From contig CAMBNV010000004.1 in assembly GCA_945869195.1 (NCBI GenBank), forward strand, positions 62,001-126,000: 64,000 bases of DNA, read 5' to 3'. This DNA is from Gemmatimonas phototrophica (GTDB taxonomy: Bacteria; Gemmatimonadota; Gemmatimonadetes; Gemmatimonadales; Gemmatimonadaceae). Positions 36,678 through 45,105 of this stretch are shown piece by piece (positions within the stretch are counted from its first letter, which is position 1; the number at the start of each line of letters is the position of its first letter). The translations under genes were made by a program, and so were the position numbers. A model generated the notes under the pieces. It was given only the letters and a program-made list of their open reading frames with translations, was not told where the DNA came from and ran no database searches.

Positions 36678-36713
36678 TACGGTACCGTAGTCCGTTCGAG
36701 TCCCCGCACCGCC
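36678..36713. other. 12-bp palindrome and tRNA-3'-end-like sequence before the beta-lactamase-fold gene
   Basis: TACGGTACCGTA (36678-36689) is a perfect palindrome. It is followed by GTTCGAGTCC and then CACCGCC, which look like the T-arm and acceptor end of a tRNA. GGCGGTG at 36586-36592 could pair with CACCGCC, but the span is 128 nt and other tRNA features are missing. It may be a decayed attachment site or coincidence. Confidence 0.25.
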
Positions 36714-36717
36714 ACAG

Positions 36718-37983
36718 ATGCTACTTCCGCTCATCACACTCTCCGCCGTACTGACGTTGGGCCGGGGACTTCCCCTTAACGCCCCTCACGCCGTCGGCAT
36801 GTCTTCCAGTCGCCTCGCCACCGTCGATCATGTGGTGCGCCGCGGCATCACCGCCGGTGCCTACCCTGGCGCTGCGGTCGTGATTGGACGAAAGGGCTTC
36901 TCGGTCTGGCAAAAGGGCTACGGTCGCCTCTCTTGGGCCACGACGAGCACCGCCGTTGTGCCCGACGAGAGCATCTACGACCTCGCCAGTCTGACCAAAG
37001 TCATCGCCACCACCACCGCGGTGATGATTCTCTACGAGGAAGGGACGCTCGACCTCAAGGCGCCCGTCCAGCAGTACCTCCCCGAGTTCACTGGCGAGGG
37101 CAAGGAACGCGTCACTGTCGAGCACCTGCTCACGCACCGCTCCGGCCTCCCACCGGGCCTTCAGCTCTGGAAGACGGCAAGCACGGCAGCGGAGGCCAAA
37201 CAGCAGATACTCGAGACGCAGTTGCAACAGCGCGCCGGTGCCCTCTTCAACTACTCCGATCTCGGTCCCGACGTCCTGGGCTGGATCGTCGAACGTATTT
37301 CCGGCCAGCCCCTCGACGCCTTCACCGCGCAACGCATCTTCGTCCCCCTGGGCATGGACGACACGGGCTTCCGCCCTGCGGCGGCGCAGCGGTTACGGAT
37401 CGCGCCCACCGAGATGACGCCGCCGCGCGGCTATCCGCTTCGTGGTGAAGTCGCCGACGAGGCCGCCTTCACGCTCGGTGGTGTGGTCGGTCATGCGGGC
37501 CTCTTCAGCACCGCCACCGACCTCTCCGTCTTCGCGCAGATGCTCCTGAATGGTGGGATGTACAACGGCGTGCGTATCGTCCGCGAGGCGACTGTCCGCA
37601 AGTTCATCACACCGGTCGCCGATCACCGTGCCCTCGGCTGGGAGGTCGCCGCCGGTGAGCGCGGCGCCGGCGAGTACCTGAGTCAGAGCGCCTACGGTCA
37701 TGTGGGCTATACGGGCACCTCCCTCTGGATTGACCCAAAGCGGGAGCTGTTCGTCATCCTGCTCACCAACCGCGTGCATGCCGCGCGCGCCCGTCGCCCG
37801 GGGATTATCATCGCCGACGTGCGGCACGACCTCGCCGACGCTGCGGCGCTGGCCGTCACCGACGAGCCGCTACTGCGCCAGATTGCGTGGCCGCGTACCT
37901 TCCGCGTTGATCAGGCCGCTGACTGGAGCCCGCGCACGCGGCCCCTGGCGAAGCGGCCCACTACGAAAGCGAAGCGCAAGTGA
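36718..37983 (+). CDS. Serine beta-lactamase-fold hydrolase (class C/esterase-like), exported
   Basis: 421 residues, ATG 36718, signal peptide about 1-25. SxxK nucleophile site SLTKVIATTTAV, the Tyr motif YSDLGPDVLGW (in place of YxN) and the third-site HVGYTGTSLWIDP (HxG) define the beta-lactamase-related fold of class C and esterases. It probably hydrolyses peptidoglycan peptides, esters or D-amino-acid amides; beta-lactam resistance is not implied. The Lys/Arg-rich tail (RPTTKAKRK) overlaps the start of the DUF59 gene by 4 bp (GTGA). Confidence 0.87.
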   Translation: MLLPLITLSAVLTLGRGLPLNAPHAVGMSSSRLATVDHVVRRGITAGAYPGAAVVIGRKGFSVWQKGYGRLSWATTSTAVVPDESIYDLASLTKVIATTTAVMILYEEGTLDLKAPVQQYLPEFTGEGKERVTVEHLLTHRSGLPPGLQLWKTASTAAEAKQQILETQLQQRAGALFNYSDLGPDVLGWIVERISGQPLDAFTAQRIFVPLGMDDTGFRPAAAQRLRIAPTEMTPPRGYPLRGEVADEAAFTLGGVVGHAGLFSTATDLSVFAQMLLNGGMYNGVRIVREATVRKFITPVADHRALGWEVAAGERGAGEYLSQSAYGHVGYTGTSLWIDPKRELFVILLTNRVHAARARRPGIIIADVRHDLADAAALAVTDEPLLRQIAWPRTFRVDQAADWSPRTRPLAKRPTTKAKRK

Positions 37984-38312
37984 ACGACTCAGAGCAGGAC
38001 AGCGCGCCAGCCGGCGCGATCTCCGTGGATCAGGTGAAGCTCGTGCTCCGGAAGGTCAAGGACCCCGATCTTAACCTCAACATCCTCGACCTCGGCCTCA
38101 TCTACGAGATTCGTGTCGAGGGCACTGACGTCCACATCGACATGAGCCTCACTTCGCCGGGGTGCCCATCGGGTCCAGAGATCATGAAGGATGCCGAGGA
38201 TCATCTGAAGGCGCTGCCCGGTGTCGGTGCCGTGCAGGTCAACCTGATCTGGTCGCCGCCGTGGACGCCCGAGAGGATCGAGCCGCGGGTGCGGGCCTAC
38301 CTGGGGTTCTGA
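37980..38312 (+). CDS. MIP18/DUF59-family iron-sulfur assembly protein (SufT-like)
   Basis: 110 residues from GTG 37980, overlapping the serine hydrolase stop. DUF59 signature: PDLNLNILDLGLIYEI, MSLTSPGCPSGPEI with the conserved Cys, and WSPPWTPERI. SufT/MIP18 proteins help deliver Fe-S clusters to target enzymes. The partner SUF operon is 13 kb away. The translational coupling to a secreted hydrolase is probably incidental. Confidence 0.88.
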   Translation: MNDSEQDSAPAGAISVDQVKLVLRKVKDPDLNLNILDLGLIYEIRVEGTDVHIDMSLTSPGCPSGPEIMKDAEDHLKALPGVGAVQVNLIWSPPWTPERIEPRVRAYLGF

Positions 38313-38341
38313 CGCCGCCGCGTTCGCGCGGGCGATAGAGA

Positions 38342-39496
38342 TCACTCGCGGTACGGCGATTCCTTCTGCCAGGGCGCGAGCGCCTTCACGAAACCGTCGC
38401 CCATCTCGGCGATCTGCCACTTTCGGAACTCAGGAATCGTCTCGATGACCGACGTCTCCGTCGGGAGCAGGCGCGCGACCTGTTCCATGCGGTCGCGGGA
38501 GCAGAGGACGCCCGGATCGAGTTCGAGCCGCGCGGCCGTATCGTCACGCACCGACTTGAGCGCACCGACCTTCTGATCGAAGTCCGGGTCGCGATCCCAG
38601 CGCGCCGCCTTTGGAAACCGCGGCAGGTCCGCCTCCGGGACGTCCTGTCCCCGCGCGATCGCCGCCAAGAGCTCGTCCGCGGCCCGTTCAAGGATGCCGC
38701 GCGGCATCCCCTTGATGCGCGCGAGTACGTCCTTCGCCGTGGGGGCGATGCGCACGGCTTCGAACAGGACCTCGTTCGACATGACTCGAAAGGTCGCGCG
38801 ATCGAGTTTAAGCGCCGCGGCATCGCGCCAGACAAAGAGTTCCTTGAGGATCGCGAGTTCACGACGCGTGAGATCGCGGGCGCCCTTCACCTTGAGGAAG
38901 GCGTTACCCGGCTCCTCTTTCGACCAGCCGATCGTCTCGAGGCGAAGGAACTCCTCCTTGGCCCACTCCAGTCGTCCCTTCTGCCGCAACTCCTCGTGCA
39001 GGATGTCGCGCAGGGCGAGCAGATGCATCGTGTCCTGCGCGGCGTAGTCGAGCATGTCGGCCGTGAGGGGGCGCATCGACCAGTCGGCGCGCTGGTGCTT
39101 CTTGTCGAGCTTGAGGCCGAACGACCGTTCAAGCAACGCCGCGAGCCCGAACGCCTTGAGGCCGAGAAGCTGCGCCGCGATGCGCGTATCGAAGACGTTG
39201 CGGATCTGCCAACCATAGTCCTGACGTAGCAGGCGCAGGTCGTAGTCGGCGTCGTGGAAAACGATCTCGACCGCAGGGTCCTGTACAATCTCACCGAGCG
39301 CGGAGGGTGCACTGATCGGCAGCGGATCAATAATCGCATGCTGGTCGCGCGTCGAGAGCTGGAGTAGGTAGATCCGATCGATGAACCGATGGAAACTCGC
39401 CCCCTCGGTATCGAGCGCCAGAATCGCCGACTTGCGAATGGACGCGAGCCACTGCCCGACCGCGGCATCCGTGTCGAGATAAGTGGCGGTCGGCAT
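38342..39496 (-). CDS. rnd: Ribonuclease D
   Basis: 384 residues from ATG 39496, with AGGA six to seven bases upstream (GTG 39511 is an alternative). DEDD exonuclease motifs are ALDTEGASF, IVFHDADYDLRLL, FDTRIAAQLLG and DYAAQDTMHLLAL; an HRDC domain follows (RRELAILKELFVWRDAAA), then a second helical repeat. RNase D trims 3' ends of tRNA and other stable RNAs. It diverges from the AI-2E-type permease over 120 bp that carry a striking inverted repeat. Confidence 0.93.
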   Translation of the reverse strand: MPTATYLDTDAAVGQWLASIRKSAILALDTEGASFHRFIDRIYLLQLSTRDQHAIIDPLPISAPSALGEIVQDPAVEIVFHDADYDLRLLRQDYGWQIRNVFDTRIAAQLLGLKAFGLAALLERSFGLKLDKKHQRADWSMRPLTADMLDYAAQDTMHLLALRDILHEELRQKGRLEWAKEEFLRLETIGWSKEEPGNAFLKVKGARDLTRRELAILKELFVWRDAAALKLDRATFRVMSNEVLFEAVRIAPTAKDVLARIKGMPRGILERAADELLAAIARGQDVPEADLPRFPKAARWDRDPDFDQKVGALKSVRDDTAARLELDPGVLCSRDRMEQVARLLPTETSVIETIPEFRKWQIAEMGDGFVKALAPWQKESPYRE

Positions 39497-39545
39497 CGTG
39501 GTTCCTGTCACGTCTAGTCCGGGCTCGAGAGCGATGAAGTCGTTG

Positions 39546-39588
39546 CAATCTAGTCCGCAGACGAGCCGGCCGGCTCTGGACTAGATTG
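39546..39588. repeat. Nested inverted repeat between rnd and AI-2E-type permease
   Basis: CAATCTAGTCC (39546-39556) pairs perfectly with GGACTAGATTG (39578-39588), 11 bp arms, around a 21-bp centre that contains a perfect 12-bp palindrome AGCCGGCCGGCT (39564-39575). A third TCTAGTCC copy lies at 39513-39520, just before the rnd start. It sits in the divergent promoter gap, so an operator is likelier than a terminator. Confidence 0.6.
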
Positions 39589-39616
39589 TTGTCACCCCAA
39601 CGACCAGCCGCCCTCC

Positions 39617-40852
39617 ATGTCGCCCGCCTCCAAAACCGCCAGGCAGTCCGAGCTCATCCGAGCGGCACTCATTGTCGTCGCGACGCTCGTCGGTCTACAA
39701 CTCCTCTGGTCCGCCCGGCTCCTCGTCCTCATCGTCTTCCTCGGCATCCTCTTCGGGCTCGCCGCTGACCGCGCCGTGGAGTTGATCCAGCGCCGCGTAC
39801 CCATCAAGCGCAGCCTCGCCGCCCCGGTCGTGGTCTTTGGCACGGTGATCCTGCTGGTGCTCGTGGGCGCCTGGGCTGGCCCAACACTGGCTACGCAGTC
39901 GCAGGATCTACGAGTAAAAATCCCAGCAGCGGTCTCCAAGCTGGAGCTCTGGCTCGCGGCCAACCAGCCGAGACTCCTCGACGCCGTCGCACCCCCCGAT
40001 TCGCTTGCGGCGTCACTGCCGACTGTCGTTGCGTCCAGCACCCCGCGCACCAATGGCACGAAAACGCTCGACGCGCCGGCCCCTGGTCCCAGTCGTCTGA
40101 TACACGCGATTGAGCGACAGTCGCTGATCATCACCACCTTTGCGTTCGGCGTGCTGGAGTCGACGATCAGCGTCATGGTGGGAATCTCCCTCGTGATCTT
40201 CCTCGCCCTGTACATCGCGAGCGATCCCGATGTCTACCGCCGCGGTCTACTCCTGCTCATTCCGCCAGCGAAGCGCCAGCGGATGTCGACGCTTCTCACG
40301 AGGCTCAGCAAGACGCTGAAGACCTGGTTTGCCACACAGCTTATCGCGATGGTCGTTATTGGCGTCATGACGACGATCGCGCTCGCGGTGATCGGGGTAC
40401 GCGGCGCGCTCCCCCTTGGTGTATTGGCGGGAATCCTCGAGTTCATTCCCAATGTCGGCCCGATCCTGAGCGCGATCCCCGCGATCCTCATCGGCTTCGC
40501 CGACTCGCCCCGCCTCGCACTCACCGTAGTTGGCGTCTATTGGGTCATCCAGTTCCTCGAAAACAATCTCCTTATCCCGTACCTGATGAAGGAGCAGCTC
40601 GACCTGCCACCCGCGCTCACCCTCCTCGCGCAGGTCGTCATGGCCTACGTCTTTGGATTCCTCGGACTCTTTGTGGCGATCCCGTTGCTCGCGACGATCG
40701 TGGTCGCAGTGCGGATGCTCTGGGTCGACGACGATATCCCCCCCGTCCCAACGATGGAGTTCGCGGCGGTGCGAGCGGCTGAAGCCGTCTCGCGCACCGA
40801 ATCGCTCGGACAGCTTGCTCTCGGACTTCCGAGCGGCGACCATTCGCAGTGA
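39617..40852 (+). CDS. AI-2E family transporter (membrane permease)
   Basis: 411 residues, ATG 39617. Membrane segments at about 13-50, 70-90, then a Ser/Pro-rich soluble linker (about 100-165), and five or six more helices. The hallmark late block GVRGALPLGVLAGILEFIPNVGPILSAIPA and the FLENNLLIPYLMKEQLDLPPAL loop are conserved in AI-2E/PerM/TqsA proteins. Members export autoinducer-2, Na+ or other small solutes; a specific function cannot be deduced. It stands alone in this strand, opposite RNase D. Confidence 0.9.
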   Translation: MSPASKTARQSELIRAALIVVATLVGLQLLWSARLLVLIVFLGILFGLAADRAVELIQRRVPIKRSLAAPVVVFGTVILLVLVGAWAGPTLATQSQDLRVKIPAAVSKLELWLAANQPRLLDAVAPPDSLAASLPTVVASSTPRTNGTKTLDAPAPGPSRLIHAIERQSLIITTFAFGVLESTISVMVGISLVIFLALYIASDPDVYRRGLLLLIPPAKRQRMSTLLTRLSKTLKTWFATQLIAMVVIGVMTTIALAVIGVRGALPLGVLAGILEFIPNVGPILSAIPAILIGFADSPRLALTVVGVYWVIQFLENNLLIPYLMKEQLDLPPALTLLAQVVMAYVFGFLGLFVAIPLLATIVVAVRMLWVDDDIPPVPTMEFAAVRAAEAVSRTESLGQLALGLPSGDHSQ

Positions 40853-40943
40853 CCACACCTGACCGGAAATCCCTCTGAGCACCGACTCCTTCACCGCCGC
40901 GCCCAGCGCCGCCGAACAGACTACGGAAGCCCGCATCGGTGCC

Positions 40944-41504
40944 GTGATGTTCCGCAATCGTGGGTGGCTTCCGATTCCCTTGCTCCTCGTTCCGCTGCTC
41001 TCCGCGGGGACGATCTCGTCCACGACGATCGCCGTCGGCCTCGCGTTGATGGTGCTCGGAGAGTGGTGGCGGATGTGGGGCGTCGCGACGGCGGGCACGG
41101 TGACGCGCCGCCGTTCCCGTGAAGTGCACAAGCTCGTGAGTCACGGCCCGTTCGCCTGGTGCCGAAACCCACTCTACGTTGGGAACTTCGTCATCTGGAT
41201 CGGCGTGATGACGCTCTCTGGCGTGCTCTGGTTCATCCCGGTGGCGACCCTCGTTTTCGCGGTCGAGTACTTCTACATCATCCGCTATGAAGAGGGAGTG
41301 CTCGAAACCATCTTCGGGAAGGAGTATCTCGAATACAAAGCGCGCACCCCGCGCTGGTTCCCCCGTCCGCCGGCGAGTGGGCACGGCGGTGACCTCTTCT
41401 GGCCCGAGGCGTGGCGAAGTGAGGTCAGCACCTTTCTCCAATACACGCTCATCCTCGCGCTATTCGGTGCGAAACACCGATATTTCCCCAACGGGATGAT
41501 GTGA
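40944..41504 (+). CDS. Isoprenylcysteine carboxyl methyltransferase-like (ICMT/PEMT) membrane protein
   Basis: 186 residues from GTG 40944 (or ATG 40947). Four or five membrane helices are seen; the SAM-binding signature HGPFAWCRNPLYVGNFVIW and the late RYEEGVLETIFGKEYLEYKARTPRW, with its conserved Glu and Tyr, match the ICMT/PEMT family. Substrates in bacteria are largely unknown (phospholipids, thiols or quinones). An in-frame peptide continues upstream without an ATG/GTG/TTG start. A strong hairpin terminator lies 21 bp beyond its stop. Confidence 0.85.
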   Translation: MMFRNRGWLPIPLLLVPLLSAGTISSTTIAVGLALMVLGEWWRMWGVATAGTVTRRRSREVHKLVSHGPFAWCRNPLYVGNFVIWIGVMTLSGVLWFIPVATLVFAVEYFYIIRYEEGVLETIFGKEYLEYKARTPRWFPRPPASGHGGDLFWPEAWRSEVSTFLQYTLILALFGAKHRYFPNGMM

Positions 41505-41525
41505 GATAGAACGTAGACGGCAGAC

Positions 41526-41563
41526 AGAAGGGGCGCCGGACTCAAGAGTCCGGCGCCCCTTCT
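41526..41563. terminator. Strong bidirectional hairpin terminator between ICMT-like and ferredoxin genes
   Basis: A perfect inverted repeat with 18-bp arms (AGAAGGGGCGCCGGACTC and its complement) around a 2-base AA centre lies between the two convergent stop codons. The minus-strand transcript has pyrimidine-poor flanks, but the hairpin itself is very stable. Symmetry and placement fit transcription termination in both directions. Confidence 0.8.
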
Positions 41564-41588
41564 CACCTCTTACCGCTTCCCTCGGACG

Positions 41589-41852
41589 CTATCGGGTCGG
41601 CTTCCCTGGCTTTGGATCCTGCTTGAAAACGTCACGATTGATCTGGATGTACTGCTTCTGGTTCGCCGGCACATCCTCTTCCGGAAAGATGGCGGTCACC
41701 GGACACTCGGGCTCGCAGGCGCCGCAGTCAATGCATTCGTCCGGCTCGATGTAGAGCATCTCCGGTCCCTCGTAGATGCAATCCACCGGGCAAACGTCCA
41801 CGCAGGACTTATCCTTCGTGTTGATGCAGGCTTCCGTGATTACGTACGGCAT
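41589..41852 (-). CDS. 7Fe-type ferredoxin
   Basis: 87 residues from ATG 41852, where AGGAT in the leader serves as ribosome-binding site; the upstream 15 residues in frame lack family similarity. Two cluster motifs are visible, CVDVCPVDCIY and CIDCGACEPECPVTAIF, as in FdxA/7Fe bacterial ferredoxins, with a spaced N-terminal Cys (EACINTKDKS). It is a soluble electron carrier. Its acidic helix PDECIDCGACEPE and C-terminal KQDPKPGKPTR tail are normal. It diverges from the Mo-hydroxylase genes and could serve them, but pairing is unproven. Confidence 0.93.
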   Translation of the reverse strand: MPYVITEACINTKDKSCVDVCPVDCIYEGPEMLYIEPDECIDCGACEPECPVTAIFPEEDVPANQKQYIQINRDVFKQDPKPGKPTR

Positions 41853-41978
41853 GGCATCCTCGGTGGGGTAGCGGGCCATCCAGCGGCTGAGATGCAAGAT
41901 AATAGCTCGGAGACCGTCGGGTACCCCACCCCATCACTCGCGCTGGACAGCTCGATCGCCTCAGCCTAATTCCCTCTT

Positions 41979-42449
41979 GTGAACCTCTCCATAAACAGTC
42001 AGCTGGTCGCCGCGGACATCGAGGGCTCGACGACGCTTCTCGAGCTCCTGCGCGAGACCCTCGGACTCACCGGAACAAAGCGTGCCTGTGACATCGGCGA
42101 GTGCGGTGCATGCACCGTGCTGGTCGACGGACGGCCCGTCTACGCCTGCCTCACCCTCGCGCACGCCTGCGCCGGGCAGGCGGTACGCACGATCGAGGGC
42201 CTTGGCGCTCCCGGCGCACCCGACGCACTCCAAGACGCCTTCGTCGCCGAAGATGCGGCGCAGTGCGGCTTCTGCACCCCGGGCCAGCTCATGGCCGCGA
42301 CGGCGCTCCTCGCCGAGAACGCCGACCCCTCCGACGCCGACGTCGTGGCCGCCCTGAGCGGGAACCTCTGTCGCTGCGGGACCTATCCCAAAATCGTGCG
42401 CGCGGTCCGTCGTGCCGCCGCGACCCTTCGGACGCAGACCCATGGCTGA
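41979..42449 (+). CDS. 2Fe-2S subunit of a xanthine dehydrogenase-family molybdoenzyme
   Basis: 156 residues from GTG 41979. First 2Fe-2S cluster: CDIGECGACTVLVDGRPVYAC; second: CGFCTPGQLMAA ... CRCGTYPKI. This is the standard small (PaoA/XdhC/CoxS-type) subunit that relays electrons from Mo to FAD. Its stop overlaps the Mo subunit by 8 bp. The FAD subunit is not adjacent but lies at 48411-49382. Confidence 0.95.
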   Translation: MNLSINSQLVAADIEGSTTLLELLRETLGLTGTKRACDIGECGACTVLVDGRPVYACLTLAHACAGQAVRTIEGLGAPGAPDALQDAFVAEDAAQCGFCTPGQLMAATALLAENADPSDADVVAALSGNLCRCGTYPKIVRAVRRAAATLRTQTHG

Positions 42450-44787
42450 CCCACCGAAGTCGAAGGGCACCAAGGGACGGTTTATCACGACGACCGTCGA
42501 GGTGGAGGGACGTACCGAACAACGCGTGGTCGAGCTCCCCGCCTTCGAGCCAGAGCCGTGGGGTGCGGACGCGCAGCTCACACATGTGGGAGCCCGGGCA
42601 ATCCGAATCGACGGCCCCCTCAAAACCACGGGACGACCCGGCTACACGACCGACGTCCGCCGCCCAAACCAGGCGTACGCGTCCATCGTGCGCGCCACCC
42701 TGCCCCGCGGCCGCATCACCCTGCTCGACCTCGGCGCAGCCCGTACACTCTTGGGGGTGCTCGACGTCATCGTCGCCGCCGACGTCCCTTCGCGGACTCG
42801 GCTCTTCAACCCAGAGATTACGTACACCGGCCAGCCGATCGCCGCCGTCTGCGCGACGACCCAGGCGATCGCCGACGCCGCTGCCCGACTCGTGCGGGTC
42901 ACGGTCGACGCGCTCCCGTTTGCGGTCACGGTCGAGCAGGCGTTGGAACTCGGGCCTGTCCGTGCGCGCCTCGAGAACAACCTCGTCGGTGGCGCACCGC
43001 TCATCGTGGAACGCGGCAACGTCGACGCAGCGCTCGCCAGGGCCGAGGTGACCGTCACCCGCGAGGTCCGCACCCCCTGTGCGCTCCACAGCGCGATGGA
43101 GCCGCACTGCGCGGTCGCCGAGTGGGACGGCGACCATCTCACCGTCTGGGAGAGCACGCAGGGCATCTACCGCGTGCGCGACAACGTCGCCAAGGCGCTC
43201 GGCATCCCGCTCACGAACGTGCGCGTGATCTGCCAGGCGATGGGCGGCGGATTCGGCGCCAAGAACCTCGCTGGACCGCACACCTACATCGCCGCGATCT
43301 TCGCCCAACGGCTTGGGCGCGCCGTCGCTTGCGTCGTCGATCGCGCCGGCGAACAGCTCGACACCGGCAATCGCCCGAGCTCCTGGCAGCGGATCACACT
43401 GGCCGCGACGCGCGCCGGCCAACTCACGGCGATCGATCTTGAGGCACGGATCCCGATTGGCGTTGGTGGCGCCGAGGGCGGGCCGGGCAATATTTATCAC
43501 GAGCTGTACGCTTGCCCTAACGTGCGCACGCGCGAAACATCGGCGTTCGTGAATACCGCCGCGATGGCGGCCTTTCGTGCACCGGGCCACGCAGAGGGTT
43601 CGGTCGGACTCGAGATCGCGCTGAATGCACTCGCGCTCGAGCTGGGGATCGATCCGCTCGCGCTCCGTCTGAAGAACATCGCCACGCGCGATCAGAAGAA
43701 AGACCGTCCCTACACCGGCAATCGACTGGACGAGTGCTACGAAGAGGGCGCGCGACGCATTGGATGGCACGAACGCGAAGCCTCGAAGGGTGCCGCGCTT
43801 CGCGCGGCGTCCGCGCAGGCAGGTGGTGCGCGCGGCCAGCACCTCAAGCGCGGTTACGGCGTCGCGGCGCAAGTCTGGTCCACCGGCGGCGGCCCACCCT
43901 GCTACTGCAACATTCGGTTCAATATCGACGGCACCGCCGACGTGATGGCGGGCTCGCAGGACCTCGGCACCGGCACCCGCACCATCCTCGCGCAGGTGGC
44001 CGCCGAAGCGCTGGGCCATTCGCTCGACGGCGTGCGCGCCGTCATCGGCGACACCGCGAGCGCGCCCTACGCTGGCAACTCGTGGGGCTCGATGACGGTG
44101 GCTTCACTCGCACCGGCCGTGCGCATGGCTGCGGAAGATGCACGACGTTCCCTGCTGGAAGCCGCTGCCGGATTGCTCAGCGTCTCGCCGAACGACCTCG
44201 AGACGCGGAACGGCCGCGTGATGATGCGCGACACCGATCGGTCGCTCTCCTTCGCCGAGGTGACCGGCAAGCTCGGGAATGTGATGATCCAGGGGCAGGG
44301 TTCGCGCGGTCCGAATCCGCAGGATGCGGGCATCGTGACCACCGGAGCGCAGTTCGCCGAGGTTGAGGTCGACACCGAAACCGGCGTGGTGCGCGTGCTG
44401 CGCATTGTTGCGGTGCACGATGCTGGTCGGATCGTGAACCCGACGCTAGCCGAGTCTCAGCTCGAGGGTGGGATCATCCAGGGACTTGGCTTCGCGCTGT
44501 TTGAGGAACGTCGCCTCGATGCGCGCCTCGGGCTGCCGCTCAATGTCGGACTGCACGACTACAAGATGCCGACGCACGCCGACATCCCGGTGATCGACGG
44601 TCACTTCCTCGACGGCGCCGACCCAACGGCGAACCATGTGGGGGTTCGCGGGATCGCGGAGCCGGCGATTATCCCGACCGCCCCGGCGATCGCCGGGGCG
44701 GTGGCGGATGCGTTAGGAGTCGAGGTCAACGAGCTACCGCTCACGCCCTGGCGAGTGCTCGGCGCACTGCGCGGCAATCCGCGGTAG
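42442..44787 (+). CDS. Molybdopterin-binding subunit of a xanthine dehydrogenase-family enzyme
   Basis: 781 residues from ATG 42442, overlapping the 2Fe-2S gene by 8 bp. Cofactor-binding landmarks: QAMGGGFGAKN, FVNTAAMAAFRAPGHAEG, AGSQDLGTGTRTILAQ and GVRGIAEPAIIPTAPAIAGAV, where the Glu stands at the catalytic base position (canonical GxGE). It would hydroxylate an aldehyde or N-heterocycle at the Mo site. The N-terminal Lys/Arg-rich start is unusual, with no Tat signal, so the enzyme is cytoplasmic here. The substrate cannot be inferred from context. Confidence 0.93.
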   Translation: MADPPKSKGTKGRFITTTVEVEGRTEQRVVELPAFEPEPWGADAQLTHVGARAIRIDGPLKTTGRPGYTTDVRRPNQAYASIVRATLPRGRITLLDLGAARTLLGVLDVIVAADVPSRTRLFNPEITYTGQPIAAVCATTQAIADAAARLVRVTVDALPFAVTVEQALELGPVRARLENNLVGGAPLIVERGNVDAALARAEVTVTREVRTPCALHSAMEPHCAVAEWDGDHLTVWESTQGIYRVRDNVAKALGIPLTNVRVICQAMGGGFGAKNLAGPHTYIAAIFAQRLGRAVACVVDRAGEQLDTGNRPSSWQRITLAATRAGQLTAIDLEARIPIGVGGAEGGPGNIYHELYACPNVRTRETSAFVNTAAMAAFRAPGHAEGSVGLEIALNALALELGIDPLALRLKNIATRDQKKDRPYTGNRLDECYEEGARRIGWHEREASKGAALRAASAQAGGARGQHLKRGYGVAAQVWSTGGGPPCYCNIRFNIDGTADVMAGSQDLGTGTRTILAQVAAEALGHSLDGVRAVIGDTASAPYAGNSWGSMTVASLAPAVRMAAEDARRSLLEAAAGLLSVSPNDLETRNGRVMMRDTDRSLSFAEVTGKLGNVMIQGQGSRGPNPQDAGIVTTGAQFAEVEVDTETGVVRVLRIVAVHDAGRIVNPTLAESQLEGGIIQGLGFALFEERRLDARLGLPLNVGLHDYKMPTHADIPVIDGHFLDGADPTANHVGVRGIAEPAIIPTAPAIAGAVADALGVEVNELPLTPWRVLGALRGNPR

Positions 44788-44796
44788 CCCGTACAC

Positions 44797-45105
44797 TCAG
44801 GCGCGCCAGGGCGGCACGCCGGTCTTCCGCTTGAGCTGCGCGTTCTTGCGATAGAACGTCGCCGTCTTGCCGATGGTCTGGATCACCTCAGCCTTCACAC
44901 GCCCAGCGAGCTGGCGCGCCGCATCTTTCGCGGTCATGTCCGCGGTCTGATTGAGCTGCACCTTCACCAACTCACGTGTGCGGAGTGCGTCGTCAAGCGC
45001 CTCGGTGAGCGCGTTGCTCAGCCCTTCTGTGCCCACGTGCACCGTGGGTCGAAGGCGATTGCACTCTGAGCGCAGCTCGGCGCGTTCCTTCGCAGTCATC
45101 GTCAT
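44797..45105 (-). CDS. yhbY: YhbY-type ribosome assembly RNA-binding protein
   Basis: 102 residues from ATG 45105, which overlaps the peptidase stop (ATGA); a second ATG is at 45099. The CRM/YhbY domain is recognised by LRSECNRLRPTVHVGTEGLS and LVKVQLNQTADM ... AEVIQTIGKTATFYRKN. YhbY binds pre-50S ribosome particles. It ends 9 bp from the convergent Mo subunit gene, with no clear terminator in between. Confidence 0.93.
   Translation of the reverse strand: MTMTAKERAELRSECNRLRPTVHVGTEGLSNALTEALDDALRTRELVKVQLNQTADMTAKDAARQLAGRVKAEVIQTIGKTATFYRKNAQLKRKTGVPPWRA

Noticed and set aside
36586-36713. Possible tRNA (paired GGCGGTG/CACCGCC ends)
   Set aside because: 128 nt is too long; position 8-9 bases, D-arm and anticodon arm are not recognisable, and the T-arm stem does not pair.
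36718-37983. Beta-lactam resistance gene
   Set aside because: The beta-lactamase fold is shared by many esterases and peptidases; the motif YSD replaces YxN and nothing in the context points to resistance.
42289-44019. 576-residue minus-strand frame opposite the Mo subunit
   Set aside because: A high-GC shadow frame; the plus strand has all molybdopterin-subunit motifs.
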